Assembly: GCA_964502465.1 (NCBI GenBank)
Contig: CAZCWX010000654.1
Coordinates: forward strand, 1-15,235
Direction: 5' to 3'
From: CAZCWX01 sp964502465
GTDB taxonomy: Bacteria; Desulfobacterota; Binatia; Bin18
Length of the DNA: 15,235 nt
Numbering within the stretch: position 1 is the first letter of the stretch; each line of letters starts with the position of its first letter. Positions 1-6,667 of the stretch are shown piece by piece. The notes under the pieces were generated by a model, which was not told the origin of the DNA, ran no database searches, and saw nothing but the letters and a program-made list of their open reading frames with translations. A program made the position numbers and the translations under genes.

Positions 1-19
1 AGAAAGGGGAATAGTGAGC

Positions 20-703
20 ATGGCTGTACATGAAGTTGTCTTTCTCCTTGACGTCGATAATACGCTGCTCGATAACGATCGAGTAATCGCTGACCTTATG
101 CGTCATCTCGAGAGTGAAGTTGGGCATGAGCGCCAGCAACGATATTGGGAAATCTTTGAGCAATTACGTAACGAGCTCGGGTACGCCGATTATCTTGGCG
201 CACTCCAGCGCTATCGCATTGAGCATCCGCGCGATCCGCACTTGCTCACGGTCTCCTCATTCCTAGTGAATTACCCTTTTGCGAATCGCCTGTTCCCCAA
301 TTCCCTTGATGTCGTGGACCGTTGTAATGAGTGGGGGGTTTCTGTCATCCTCTCAGACGGAGATGTAGTCTTCCAACCTCGGAAGGTTGAGCGTTCAGGG
401 CTCTTCGACGCCGTACGCAAAAATGTTTTGATCTATGTGCACAAGGAATGTGAGCTGGATGATGTCGAGCGGCGCTATCCGGCAGAGCACTATATCTTAG
501 TAGATGATAAATTACGTATTCTCACCGCAATAAAGCAAATCTGGGGAAAACGTGTCACGACAGTTTTTCCGAAGCAAGGACACTACGCGCTCGATCCCGA
601 GGTCCTCGCGCAATACCCAACGGCGGATATCACTATCACGCGGGTTGGTGATCTCTTAAATTATGACCTCTCAACATTGCGCGCCGCTGGGCATGGTCGC
701 TAA
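20..703 (+). CDS. HAD-family hydrolase (haloacid dehalogenase-like phosphatase)
   Basis: A likely cytosolic phosphatase or dehalogenase-type hydrolase of the HAD superfamily; the substrate cannot be told from sequence. Counting from the ATG, the nucleophile motif DVDNTLL starts at residue 11 (Asp11 nucleophile, Asp13 acid/base). A second motif, ILSDGD, supplies the Ser, and LVDDK near residue 161 supplies the acidic metal-binding pair. An alpha-helical cap lies between the first two motifs. The 227-residue length is normal for HAD type I proteins. I prefer ATG at 20 over the in-frame GTG at 14, because the AGGGG at 5-9 is well spaced only for the ATG. The 3' end overlaps the convergent dedA gene by 4 nt. 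The family assignment is firm; the function is open. Confidence 0.85.
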   Translation: MAVHEVVFLLDVDNTLLDNDRVIADLMRHLESEVGHERQQRYWEIFEQLRNELGYADYLGALQRYRIEHPRDPHLLTVSSFLVNYPFANRLFPNSLDVVDRCNEWGVSVILSDGDVVFQPRKVERSGLFDAVRKNVLIYVHKECELDDVERRYPAEHYILVDDKLRILTAIKQIWGKRVTTVFPKQGHYALDPEVLAQYPTADITITRVGDLLNYDLSTLRAAGHGR

Positions 704-1287
704 CGCCGACGATAAGCAACAAAGCCAATGTAGAGGAGGACAAGGATGACCGCTATGCCAGAGACAATCGTGAGATGGCGATGGATCTGTTCCGATACCC
801 GAGCCCAATCTTTTCCAAGAAAATAGCCGACCAGGATAAAAGTGGCAGACCAGAGAAAGCCACCAGTATACGCAAACATCGCAAACACTGATATGTGCAG
901 TCTTGAGGCCCCAGCGGTCATCGCAGTCAAGTGGCGAACGCCAGGAATAAAGAAGCCAAACAGTAATCCCCACCTCCCCACCCGGTCAAACCAGGAGCGT
1001 ACATGATCCACCCGCTCTTGCGTAATATGGATGAAGCGTCCGTACTCTGTCACGAGATAAAATCCGACTGTCCGACCTAATCCGTAACTAAGGCTAATGC
1101 CACATATACTACCGAAAGTTGCGGCAGCAATTGTGGGGAGTAGCTGCAACTCCCCCTGATAAGCAAGGTACCCGCCAAACATCAAGAGTGCTTCATCTGG
1201 GACCGGCACGCCAACGATTCCGAGCATGAGAAGCGAAAAGATTCCCGCATAGCCATGCTGCGTAACCCAGTGCGTAATCGTTTCCAT
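700..1287 (-). CDS. DedA family membrane protein (SNARE-associated/VTT domain)
   Basis: A polytopic inner-membrane protein of the DedA/VTT family. Some members act as flippases or transporters for undecaprenyl phosphate or phospholipids and affect membrane homeostasis. The 195 residues show an N-terminal re-entrant-type segment with the PVPDEALLMFGGYLA signature (about 28-42). The family motif G-R-x-x-G-F is near 71-76, and FFIPGVRHLTAMTAGASRL at 112-130 has the conserved Pro, Arg and AG. C-terminal transmembrane helices lie around 133-157 and 172-190, and the protein ends in a positive RRR tail. AAGG sits just before the ATG. The gene lies 126 bp downstream of the GH15 gene on the same strand, but the gap argues against tight coupling. 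Family confident, substrate unknown. Confidence 0.88.
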   Translation of the reverse strand: METITHWVTQHGYAGIFSLLMLGIVGVPVPDEALLMFGGYLAYQGELQLLPTIAAATFGSICGISLSYGLGRTVGFYLVTEYGRFIHITQERVDHVRSWFDRVGRWGLLFGFFIPGVRHLTAMTAGASRLHISVFAMFAYTGGFLWSATFILVGYFLGKDWARVSEQIHRHLTIVSGIAVILVLLYIGFVAYRRR

Positions 1288-1413
1288 TCGCCTTCTTTAT
1301 AACAGCTCTCGAACGGATAAAAGGCTCATGGAGAGACCTTCTTTGCTCTCGATGCCATCACCTCACAACCGTCTGCACCGAAGGTCACAGCAGTGCTTCT
1401 CACTGTTCTCCCT

Positions 1414-3243
1414 TTACCTTGCGCCTAATGCTCGATCTAAGTTAAACGCTGCGCTGATCAGCGCTAAATGCGTAAATGCCTGCGGGAAATTTCCCAACGC
1501 TTCCCCACTAGGCCCTATTTCTTCGGCATATAATCCTAGATGGTTGGCATATCCCAACATCTGCTCAAACACCAGTCGAGCCTCATTCAGATAGGCCCGG
1601 TCCGCCCGCCCTGCCCGTGTTAATGCCTCCACAAGCCAAAACGTGCACATGTTAAATGTTCCTTCGTTTCCCCGTAGCCCATCAGCCGTCTCTTCTACAT
1701 TGTAACGGTATACCAAACTGTTTGAGACGAGCCCACCTTGCTTCGGCGCTCGATCAATTGCTGCTAATGTCTTGAGCATGCGTGGGTCAGTGGGTGACAA
1801 GAAAAACACAAGAGGCATCATCAAATTGGCTGCGTCTAGTACTTCGTTGTCATAGTGCTGCACAAAAGCCTGCCGTTTTGGGCTCCATCCTTGCGCCATA
1901 ATGTCTTCATAAATGTGGTCCCGCACCTTCAACCACCGTTCCCGGTCTGCTGGCAGCGAGCGTTTATCGGCCAGCCGGAGACCACGATCCACTGCCACCC
2001 AACACATAAGCTTCGAGTAAACGAAATGCTGCTGGCCACCCCGCACTTCCCATATCCCCTCATCCCGGCGTTGCCAGTTGTCACAAACCCAGTTGACGAG
2101 ACGGCGGAGATACATCCACAAATCATAGGAAATCGGCGCACCATATTTATTATAAAGATACACCGAGTCCATCAATTCACCGTAAATATCTAACTGTAAC
2201 TGCTTGTAAGCACTATTACCGATCCGGACCGGACGAGACCCTTTATATCCTTCTAAATGCTCTAATATCTCCTCAGTCAACGTGTGCCGACCGTCGATCC
2301 CATACATAATCTGTAACGATCCATCCGGCCCTAGTTCGTGGCAACGCGCCTCGATCCAGTTCATGAACTGTCCTGCCTCGTGTGTGAACCCGATCCGTAG
2401 TAACCCATAGAGGGTAAAAGCAGCGTCTCGGATCCAGGTGTAGCGATAGTCCCAGTTCCGCTCACCACCAATATGCTCAGGAAGACTACAGGTCGGCGCC
2501 GCCACTATCGCTCCAGTCGGCTCGTAGGTGAGGAGTTTCAGCACCAGAGCCGAGCGGTGTACCATCTCACGCCACCGTCCGGTGTAAGTGCACTGCGACA
2601 GCCAGCGTCGCCAGTATTCGACAGTCCGCTTAAAAAGGGCCATTGCCTCTGATTCGGGAAGAGGACTGCTTCGGTTTGCCCCAGTTGTGATCTCTCGTAA
2701 CGCAAAAACCGCAGCTTGTCCTTCTTGCAGAGTGAACTCAGCGGTCACGCCCTGTTTATCTAAAGTGAGAGGAATTGCAGTGCTGAGACTCAAGCTGAGT
2801 GCTCGGGATTCAAAAAGGGCTCCATCTGGAGTTAATCGTGTATAATGCGAGTCTCGTGCGTAGTTAAAGGCGGGGCGACACTCCAGGCGAAACGTCATAG
2901 CCCCACGTGCGACTTGCACTCGGCGGATTAAGCCATGATAGTGTGCCTCGTGGGTAGACAATCCTACAGGCATGAAATCTGTGACTTCACCCACACCGTC
3001 TGCACCGAGGAAACGAGTGACAAGAACGTTGGTATCCGGCCAGTAGAACTGTTTGTGTGTAATTCCATCCGGGCGCGGATTGATGCGAAACTGCCCTCCC
3101 TTTTGAGAATCGAGAATGGCAGCGAAAACACTAGGAGAGTCAAAATTGGGCAGGCAAAGCCAGTCAATTGACCCATGCTCTCCCACTAATGCTGCCGTGT
3201 ACATGTTGCCAATGATTCCGTAGTTTTCGATTGGTTGATACAA
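1414..3243 (-). CDS. Glycoside hydrolase family 15 protein (glucoamylase/trehalase-like)
   Basis: A GH15 enzyme, an inverting hydrolase releasing glucose from alpha-glucans or trehalose. At 609 residues it matches the bacterial two-domain form. The N-terminal beta-sandwich begins with the typical YQPIENYGIIGN...GSIDWLCLPNFDSPSVFA. The (alpha/alpha)6 barrel shows GGERNWDYRYTWIRDAAF (259-276), GYKGSRPVRIGNSA (332-345), DEGIWEVRGG (394-403), GNEGTF (525-530), and LYAEEI (571-576) followed by LGNFPQAFTHLALI. I place the catalytic acid and base among these Glu residues but cannot fix the pair. There is no signal peptide, so it is probably cytosolic. The start is TTG, supported by GGAAGGGG 7 nt upstream; no ATG fits as well. 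Trehalase versus glucoamylase cannot be decided by reading. It is divergent from gntK. Confidence 0.9.
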   Translation of the reverse strand: MYQPIENYGIIGNMYTAALVGEHGSIDWLCLPNFDSPSVFAAILDSQKGGQFRINPRPDGITHKQFYWPDTNVLVTRFLGADGVGEVTDFMPVGLSTHEAHYHGLIRRVQVARGAMTFRLECRPAFNYARDSHYTRLTPDGALFESRALSLSLSTAIPLTLDKQGVTAEFTLQEGQAAVFALREITTGANRSSPLPESEAMALFKRTVEYWRRWLSQCTYTGRWREMVHRSALVLKLLTYEPTGAIVAAPTCSLPEHIGGERNWDYRYTWIRDAAFTLYGLLRIGFTHEAGQFMNWIEARCHELGPDGSLQIMYGIDGRHTLTEEILEHLEGYKGSRPVRIGNSAYKQLQLDIYGELMDSVYLYNKYGAPISYDLWMYLRRLVNWVCDNWQRRDEGIWEVRGGQQHFVYSKLMCWVAVDRGLRLADKRSLPADRERWLKVRDHIYEDIMAQGWSPKRQAFVQHYDNEVLDAANLMMPLVFFLSPTDPRMLKTLAAIDRAPKQGGLVSNSLVYRYNVEETADGLRGNEGTFNMCTFWLVEALTRAGRADRAYLNEARLVFEQMLGYANHLGLYAEEIGPSGEALGNFPQAFTHLALISAAFNLDRALGAR

Positions 3244-3272
3244 TACAGTACCCCTTCCTTTATGCCGAAACT

Positions 3273-3284
3273 ATAGTATACTAT
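3273..3284. promoter_or_regulatory. 12-bp AT-rich palindrome and possible -10 region of the GH15 gene
   Basis: ATAGTATACTAT is a perfect 12-bp palindrome about 30 bp upstream of the GH15 TTG codon. On the minus strand it contains TATACT and lies next to TATAGT. Either could serve as a -10 element, giving a leader of roughly 20 nt. No good -35 hexamer is seen at the right distance. It could equally be an operator overlapping the promoter. Confidence 0.35.
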
Positions 3285-3302
3285 TTTTTAGCCCTATTCC
3301 CT

Positions 3303-3356
3303 CAGAACAAATTATGGGATGGATACGCGCAGAACAAATTATGGGATGGATACGCG
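3303..3356. repeat. Perfect 27-bp tandem duplication in the GH15-gntK intergenic region
   Basis: Two identical 27-bp copies abut at 3303-3329 and 3330-3356, each beginning CAGAACAAATTATGGG and ending GGATACGCG. There are no mismatches, which suggests a recent duplication or selection on both copies. They lie roughly 60-110 bp upstream of the GH15 start codon and 114 bp upstream of the gntK start codon. That is where regulator sites for either divergent gene would be expected; the binding role is inference. Confidence 0.9.
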
Positions 3357-3469
3357 ACAAGAACTCATACAAGGATACGAAGGCTGACAGAATCCTCGTG
3401 TAGTATTGCCCCCCTTTTGTTGCTAGTGTTGCGATTTCTTGGCCCCTTTCCTTCTGTTGCCTTAGGTAT

Positions 3470-4003
3470 ATGAGCGAAACTTACGCTGCCAAGATCGTCA
3501 TCCTTATGGGTGTTTCGGGTTCCGGGAAGACCACTATCGGGCAACTTCTCGCGGCCGAACTCAACTGGCACTTCTTCGATGCCGATAAGTTTCACCCGCA
3601 AACGAACATCAACAAAATGCGGCAGGGGATCCCTCTAACCGATCAAGACCGCGACTCCTGGTTGACTGCGCTACGAAACCTCATCGATAATTTGCTCCGC
3701 ACTCATCAATCGGCTGCGATTGCCTGCTCTGCCTTGAAACAATCATACCGAGATCGTCTGAGTGAGAAAAAGAAGCACGCGGTGGTTTTTATCTACCTCA
3801 AGGGGGATTACAACCTCATCTACCAACGGATGCATGCCCGCAAGAGCCACTTCATGCAGACGAACCTTCTCAGAAGCCAGTTTGCGACACTAGAGGAGCC
3901 ACCTGGAGCGCTGACTGTTGATATCAGTCAAGAGCCTCATCGTATTGTCGCACAGATCAAACAATCCTTAGGAGTGACTCCATTTGCCACGGAAGAGCAA
4001 TGA
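3470..4003 (+). CDS. gntK: Gluconokinase
   Basis: Phosphorylates D-gluconate to 6-phosphogluconate with ATP in the cytosol, feeding the pentose phosphate or Entner-Doudoroff route. The 177-residue protein is close to the usual GntK size. It has the P-loop GVSGSGKT at residues 14-21 after the VILM strand, the DADKFHP motif at 37-43, GIPLTDQDRDSWL at 53-65, and CSALKQSYRDRL at 86-97 with the substrate-site Lys and Arg. ATG at 3470 gives the family's usual short N-terminus; the Shine-Dalgarno sequence is weak (AGG only 3 nt away). It is divergent from GH15 and convergent with the DUF502 gene. Glucose from GH15 would need oxidation to gluconate by an enzyme not in this window, so a joint pathway is only a possibility. 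Confidence 0.93.
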   Translation: MSETYAAKIVILMGVSGSGKTTIGQLLAAELNWHFFDADKFHPQTNINKMRQGIPLTDQDRDSWLTALRNLIDNLLRTHQSAAIACSALKQSYRDRLSEKKKHAVVFIYLKGDYNLIYQRMHARKSHFMQTNLLRSQFATLEEPPGALTVDISQEPHRIVAQIKQSLGVTPFATEEQ

Positions 4004-4028
4004 TATCTGGCATGTCTGCATCTTGTGT

Positions 4029-4058
4029 GGGGCCTGAGGCGGCTTAGGTCCCTGTCTT
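4029..4058 (+). terminator. Possible intrinsic terminator after gntK
   Basis: GGGGCCT (4029-4035) can pair with AGGTCCC (4046-4052) over seven positions including one G-U, with a 10-nt loop, and a T-rich run (TGTCTTTTT) follows. It starts 26 bp after the gntK stop codon and extends into the 3' end of the convergent DUF502 gene. The stem is short, so confidence is moderate. Confidence 0.4.
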
Positions 4059-4775
4059 TTTAGTCCCGCTCCCACCTGAAACACTATGGAGTGGGGTATT
4101 CCCAACCGGCATCTCTATCAGCGAAGTGCCTACGTCAGGAGCAAACGGCTTCCCAACAATACCAGCCGAGACGATAAATTTGAAAGCTTCCTCGACAGAA
4201 TAGTTCACTTCAACAACATCCTCAGGGGGAACTAATACCAAGAATCCGGACGTCGGATTTGGAGTGGTCGGAATAAAGACGGAGAGAAGCTTTTCAGATG
4301 AGGAAACGAGATGGAGTGTGTCAGGCCATTCGGTAGCGACTAGCCCCATCATCCACAACCCTTTGCTTGGATACTGCAACAACACCACACGCTGAAAACT
4401 GCGGCCAGGCCCATGAAAAGTCTCGACCATCTGTTGCACCGCCCCGTAAATGCTCCTGACCAAAGGCACTCGCAAAAGCAACGCATCCAAGGCTGCCAGG
4501 ATCCGCCTCCCCACGATATTTGTTCCGACCAGACCCAGCAGAAAAATAGCAGCCAAAGAGAGGAGGAAATTGACGACCGGCCCTAGAGGTTCGATCCACC
4601 AGAAGCGCCCGAGCTTGAGCGGCCCGAACAACCCTTTCAAGACCAGTGCTCCTAGACCGCTCAACCGCTCGAACAGAAAAGCGACGAGCACATATGTCAC
4701 TACCAGAGGCACCAGGATCAACAACCCAGTCAGAAATGTGTTGCGGACGAAATGGGCCTTTGTCGCTTGCCGCAT
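4044..4775 (-). CDS. DUF502 family membrane protein
   Basis: An inner-membrane protein of the widespread DUF502 (COG2928) family, whose role is not established. Two hydrophobic segments lie at about 12-36 (NTFLTGLLILVPLVVTYVLVA) and 65-87, leaving a soluble C-terminal domain. Family hallmarks include VPLVRSIYGAVQQMVETF (103-120), the FIPTTPNPTSGFLVLVP block (167-183), and a Ser-Val-Glu-Glu-Ala-Phe-Lys-Phe-Ile-Val-Ser segment near 193-203. The 243-residue length is typical, with a low-complexity Gly/Ser/Thr/Lys tail. ATG at 4775 has AAAGG upstream at a long spacing. It lies 110 bp downstream of the lone receiver gene on the same strand, with a TATAAT box in the gap, so it is probably transcribed separately. 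Confidence 0.88.
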   Translation of the reverse strand: MRQATKAHFVRNTFLTGLLILVPLVVTYVLVAFLFERLSGLGALVLKGLFGPLKLGRFWWIEPLGPVVNFLLSLAAIFLLGLVGTNIVGRRILAALDALLLRVPLVRSIYGAVQQMVETFHGPGRSFQRVVLLQYPSKGLWMMGLVATEWPDTLHLVSSSEKLLSVFIPTTPNPTSGFLVLVPPEDVVEVNYSVEEAFKFIVSAGIVGKPFAPDVGTSLIEMPVGNTPLHSVSGGSGTKKTGT

Positions 4776-4832
4776 GGGGAAAGACCTTTAGGGGTTCGCC
4801 TCTTTCCTACCTCTGCTCATTAATTTCAGCAA

Positions 4833-4838
4833 ATTATA
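4833..4838 (-). promoter_or_regulatory. -10 box candidate for the DUF502 gene
   Basis: On the minus strand the gap between the receiver gene and DUF502 contains a perfect TATAAT preceded directly by TG. It would start transcription about 50 nt before the ATG. No convincing -35 hexamer is seen 16-18 bp upstream, so this rests on the -10 match and its position. Confidence 0.4.
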
Positions 4839-4853
4839 CAGTTGATTTTTGCA

Positions 4854-4869
4854 CAGGCTAGCCAGCCTG
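4854..4869. repeat. Small hairpin downstream of the receiver gene
   Basis: CAGGCT and AGCCTG form a perfect 6-bp stem with a 4-nt loop, 17 bp past the receiver stop codon. No U-run follows on the minus strand, so it is not a standard intrinsic terminator, although it sits where one would be expected. Confidence 0.35.
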
Positions 4870-4885
4870 AGAGAGGAGGTTTTAT

Positions 4886-5251
4886 TTAAGAGTGAAGGAT
4901 CTGCGAGACTGCATCGAGCAGTCGGGCCGGACCAAATGGCTTCGAAAGGAGAGGAATAGCCAGACTGTTGGTGACCTTGAGCAACGACTCGTCCGCGAAA
5001 GCCGAAATCAGAATAATTTTAGCGCCGGGATCATCATTTCTCAGTTTCTCCGCTAACTCGGTCCCCTGTATCGAAGGCATACGAACATCACAAATAAAGA
5101 AAGTGTAATGCTGATAGCCTGCCATCTCGTATCCTTTTAAGCCATCTGTCGTCCACACTGCTTCGATCCCTTTGCTTTCGAGTACCTCTGCCAAAAACTG
5201 ACAGAAGGTCTCATCATCATCAATAATCAGTGCACGTACATATTCGCCCAT
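4886..5251 (-). CDS. Stand-alone response regulator receiver protein
   Basis: A single-domain (CheY/Spo0F-like) cytosolic receiver that would accept phosphate from a histidine kinase. The 121 residues cover only the receiver fold. The acidic pocket is IIDDDE at 9-14, the phospho-acceptor is Asp55 in FFICDVRMPS, the switch residue is Ser83 in LISAFA, and the conserved Lys104 is in LSKPFG. There is no output domain, so it acts by protein contact or in a phosphorelay. ATG at 5251 has AAGGAAG upstream at a rather long spacing. It lies 159 bp downstream of the broken NtrC-type gene on the same strand, and no kinase is in the window. Its sequence differs enough from the neighbouring receiver that it is not a recent duplicate. 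Confidence 0.88.
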   Translation of the reverse strand: MGEYVRALIIDDDETFCQFLAEVLESKGIEAVWTTDGLKGYEMAGYQHYTFFICDVRMPSIQGTELAEKLRNDDPGAKIILISAFADESLLKVTNSLAIPLLSKPFGPARLLDAVSQILHS

Positions 5252-5410
5252 GTCGTTCTAACTTCCTTATCTGCATAAAACAAGGCAAAAGAAGTGCCGG
5301 CAACCAGAGCAAGCCAAAACTGCAAATTTTTCCAATATGAACCAAGCAAGCAGACCACGAGGCTATGGCAAAGTGTGGTACCCTGGCGGGCTATGAGACA
5401 TTTTGCCTCG

Positions 5411-6181
5411 CTATTTCTCCTCACGAGGAGAGGGAATCTGATGCCGGCTCAGCATCCGGTACAAAGAGCGACAGGTCCCGCCAGCGGCCTCATCGAACAC
5501 CCCCATTTTGTCCGTCGCAGCTCCGGTGAACGCCCCACGCACCTGACCAAACAGTTCGCTTTCGAGAAGAGTCTCGCTCAGAGCCCCGCAATCCACGGCA
5601 ACAAAAGAGTGCCGGGCTCGGGGACTATGTTGATGGATTGCTCGAGCAATCAACTCTTTTCCTGTCCCACTCTCGCCCAGGATCAACACCGTGCTTTTCG
5701 TTGGTGCTACCCGAGCGACGGTCTTATAGACCTCTACCATTACTACGCTTTTGCCGATAATCGCACCAACGGGTTCCTCTCTCCCTCTGTCGTCTTGCTC
5801 CTTTTTGCTTTGTAATCTTCGTTGGACTAACGCACGCGTGACTGTCTGCTTGAATTCTTCGAGATTCATGGGTTTCGAAGCGTAATCAAAAGCCCCTTCT
5901 TGAATAGCAGCAATGGCAGTTTCTATAGATCCAAAGGCCGTCATAACCACAATCGGCAGGTCTGGATGTGTTCGCCGGACTGTCTTCGTGACATCGAGAC
6001 CGCTCATGCCAGGCAGACGTACATCAGTAACAAGCAGGTCGTATGACTCACGCTGCAACTGTTCGAGAGTCTCTTCTCCAGTGTGTACCTGGTCAACGCT
6101 ATAGCCTTCATCTTCCAACACTTCAGCGAAAAGCTGAGCGCTGACTGTATCATCATCCGTCACGAGAATTCGCGCCTTCAT
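5411..6181 (-). pseudogene. NtrC-type sigma-54 response regulator, truncated in the AAA+ domain
   Basis: The N-terminal part of an NtrC-family activator. Numbered from the in-frame GTG at 6187, the receiver has VTDDD at 9-13, phospho-acceptor Asp55, Thr83 and Lys105. The sigma-54 AAA+ domain then begins, with Walker A GESGTGKE (171-178) and the sigma-54-contacting GAFTGA loop (218-223). It stops being recognisable right after DEAAGGT, where the Walker B segment (LFLDEIG in relatives) should follow. About 20 unrelated residues and a stop replace Walker B, the sensors, the arginine finger and the DNA-binding helix-turn-helix. Relatives are about 450-460 residues. I found no remnant of the missing part in other frames down to the next gene. 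I chose ATG at 6181, which has AGGGG 5 nt upstream. It is probably inactive as an activator. Confidence 0.85.
5416..5431. repeat. Short palindromic element at the end of the broken regulator gene
   Basis: TCTCCTC-AC-GAGGAGA is a 7-bp perfect stem with a 2-nt loop. It supplies the last codons (SPREEK, stop) of the truncated regulator. Its minus-strand form, CCCTCTCCTC followed by GAGGAGA, resembles the hairpin at 12900-12924, suggesting a dispersed intergenic repeat family. Confidence 0.55.
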
Positions 6182-6300
6182 ACTCACCCCTCAATCGGCA
6201 AGGACGCTGAGCCAGATGGCCTTTTTGCAGGAAGAGACTGGCCGCCTTGAGCCGGAATTGACTTAAGCTGCTGTTTTCCCAAACTTTTTTCTCATTCTCC

Positions 6301-6330
6301 TTGCGGCCTCGCTAGCGAGGTGTTAATACT
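6301..6330 (+). promoter_or_regulatory. Candidate rpmE promoter with a 14-bp palindrome in its spacer
   Basis: TTGCGG (6301-6306) and AATACT (6325-6330, with TG at 6321-6322) are spaced 18 bp apart, and would start transcription a few bases before the rpmE ribosome-binding site. The spacer holds the perfect palindrome CCTCGCTAGCGAGG (6307-6320). Hexamer matches are only moderate (3/6 and 4/6). The palindrome is certain; the promoter is a candidate. Confidence 0.4.
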
Positions 6331-6348
6331 ATCGAGTGGAGGTTTGCA

Positions 6349-6573
6349 ATGAAAGAAGGGATTCATCCGAATTACCAGAAATGTGTTGTGGTATGCGCCT
6401 GTGGCAACACCTTTGAAACGCGTTCCACTACTCCGACGCTCCACATCGACCTGTGTTCACAGTGCCACCCGTTTTATACCGGCAGACAGCGGATCGTCGA
6501 TACCGCCGGACGAGTCGAGCGTTTCCGCCGCAGATACAAAATCGGAGAAACAGCACCGACACCGAACAGCTAA
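6349..6573 (+). CDS. rpmE: 50S ribosomal protein L31, zinc-binding form
   Basis: A large-subunit ribosomal protein at the intersubunit bridge. The 74-residue product begins MKEGIHPNYQ as the family does. It carries the zinc ligands of the C+ form, Cys16 and Cys18 in CAC plus Cys36 and Cys39 in CSQC, followed by HPFYTGRQRIVDTAGRVERFRRRY. A short Thr/Pro tail ends it. GGAGG lies 7 nt before the ATG. It is divergent from the broken regulator gene, and a strong terminator separates it from prfA, so it is probably monocistronic. The rpmE-prfA neighbourhood is common in bacteria. Confidence 0.96.
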   Translation: MKEGIHPNYQKCVVVCACGNTFETRSTTPTLHIDLCSQCHPFYTGRQRIVDTAGRVERFRRRYKIGETAPTPNS

Positions 6574-6606
6574 CTGCTGTCCCCACTAGAACCAATATAT
6601 TTGAGG

Positions 6607-6642
6607 AGGGGCGGTTCGAAACCGCCCCTACTTTTTGTTTTT
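6607..6642 (+). terminator. Intrinsic terminator of rpmE
   Basis: AGGGGCGGTT (6607-6616) pairs perfectly with AACCGCCCCT (6620-6629) around a CGA loop. The GC-rich stem is followed by ACTTTTTGTTTTTC, two T5 runs. It starts 34 nt after the rpmE stop codon. Similar GGGGCGGTT hairpins occur as dispersed repeats in some genomes, so this may be a repeat used as a terminator. Confidence 0.85.
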
Positions 6643-6667
6643 CTGATATCTTATTTAGGAACCCCGT

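Noticed and set aside
3303..3356. Possible mini CRISPR array
   Set aside because: The two 27-bp copies abut with no spacer, and no cas gene is nearby.
5227..5424. 65-codon hydrophobic minus-strand frame between the two receiver genes
   Set aside because: It overlaps the receiver gene start, has no good ribosome-binding site, and does not resemble the missing NtrC C-terminus.
5294..5815. 173-codon open frame on the + strand across the receiver/NtrC gap
   Set aside because: It lies opposite the well-conserved NtrC-type gene, its translation has no recognisable motif, and it has no ribosome-binding site.
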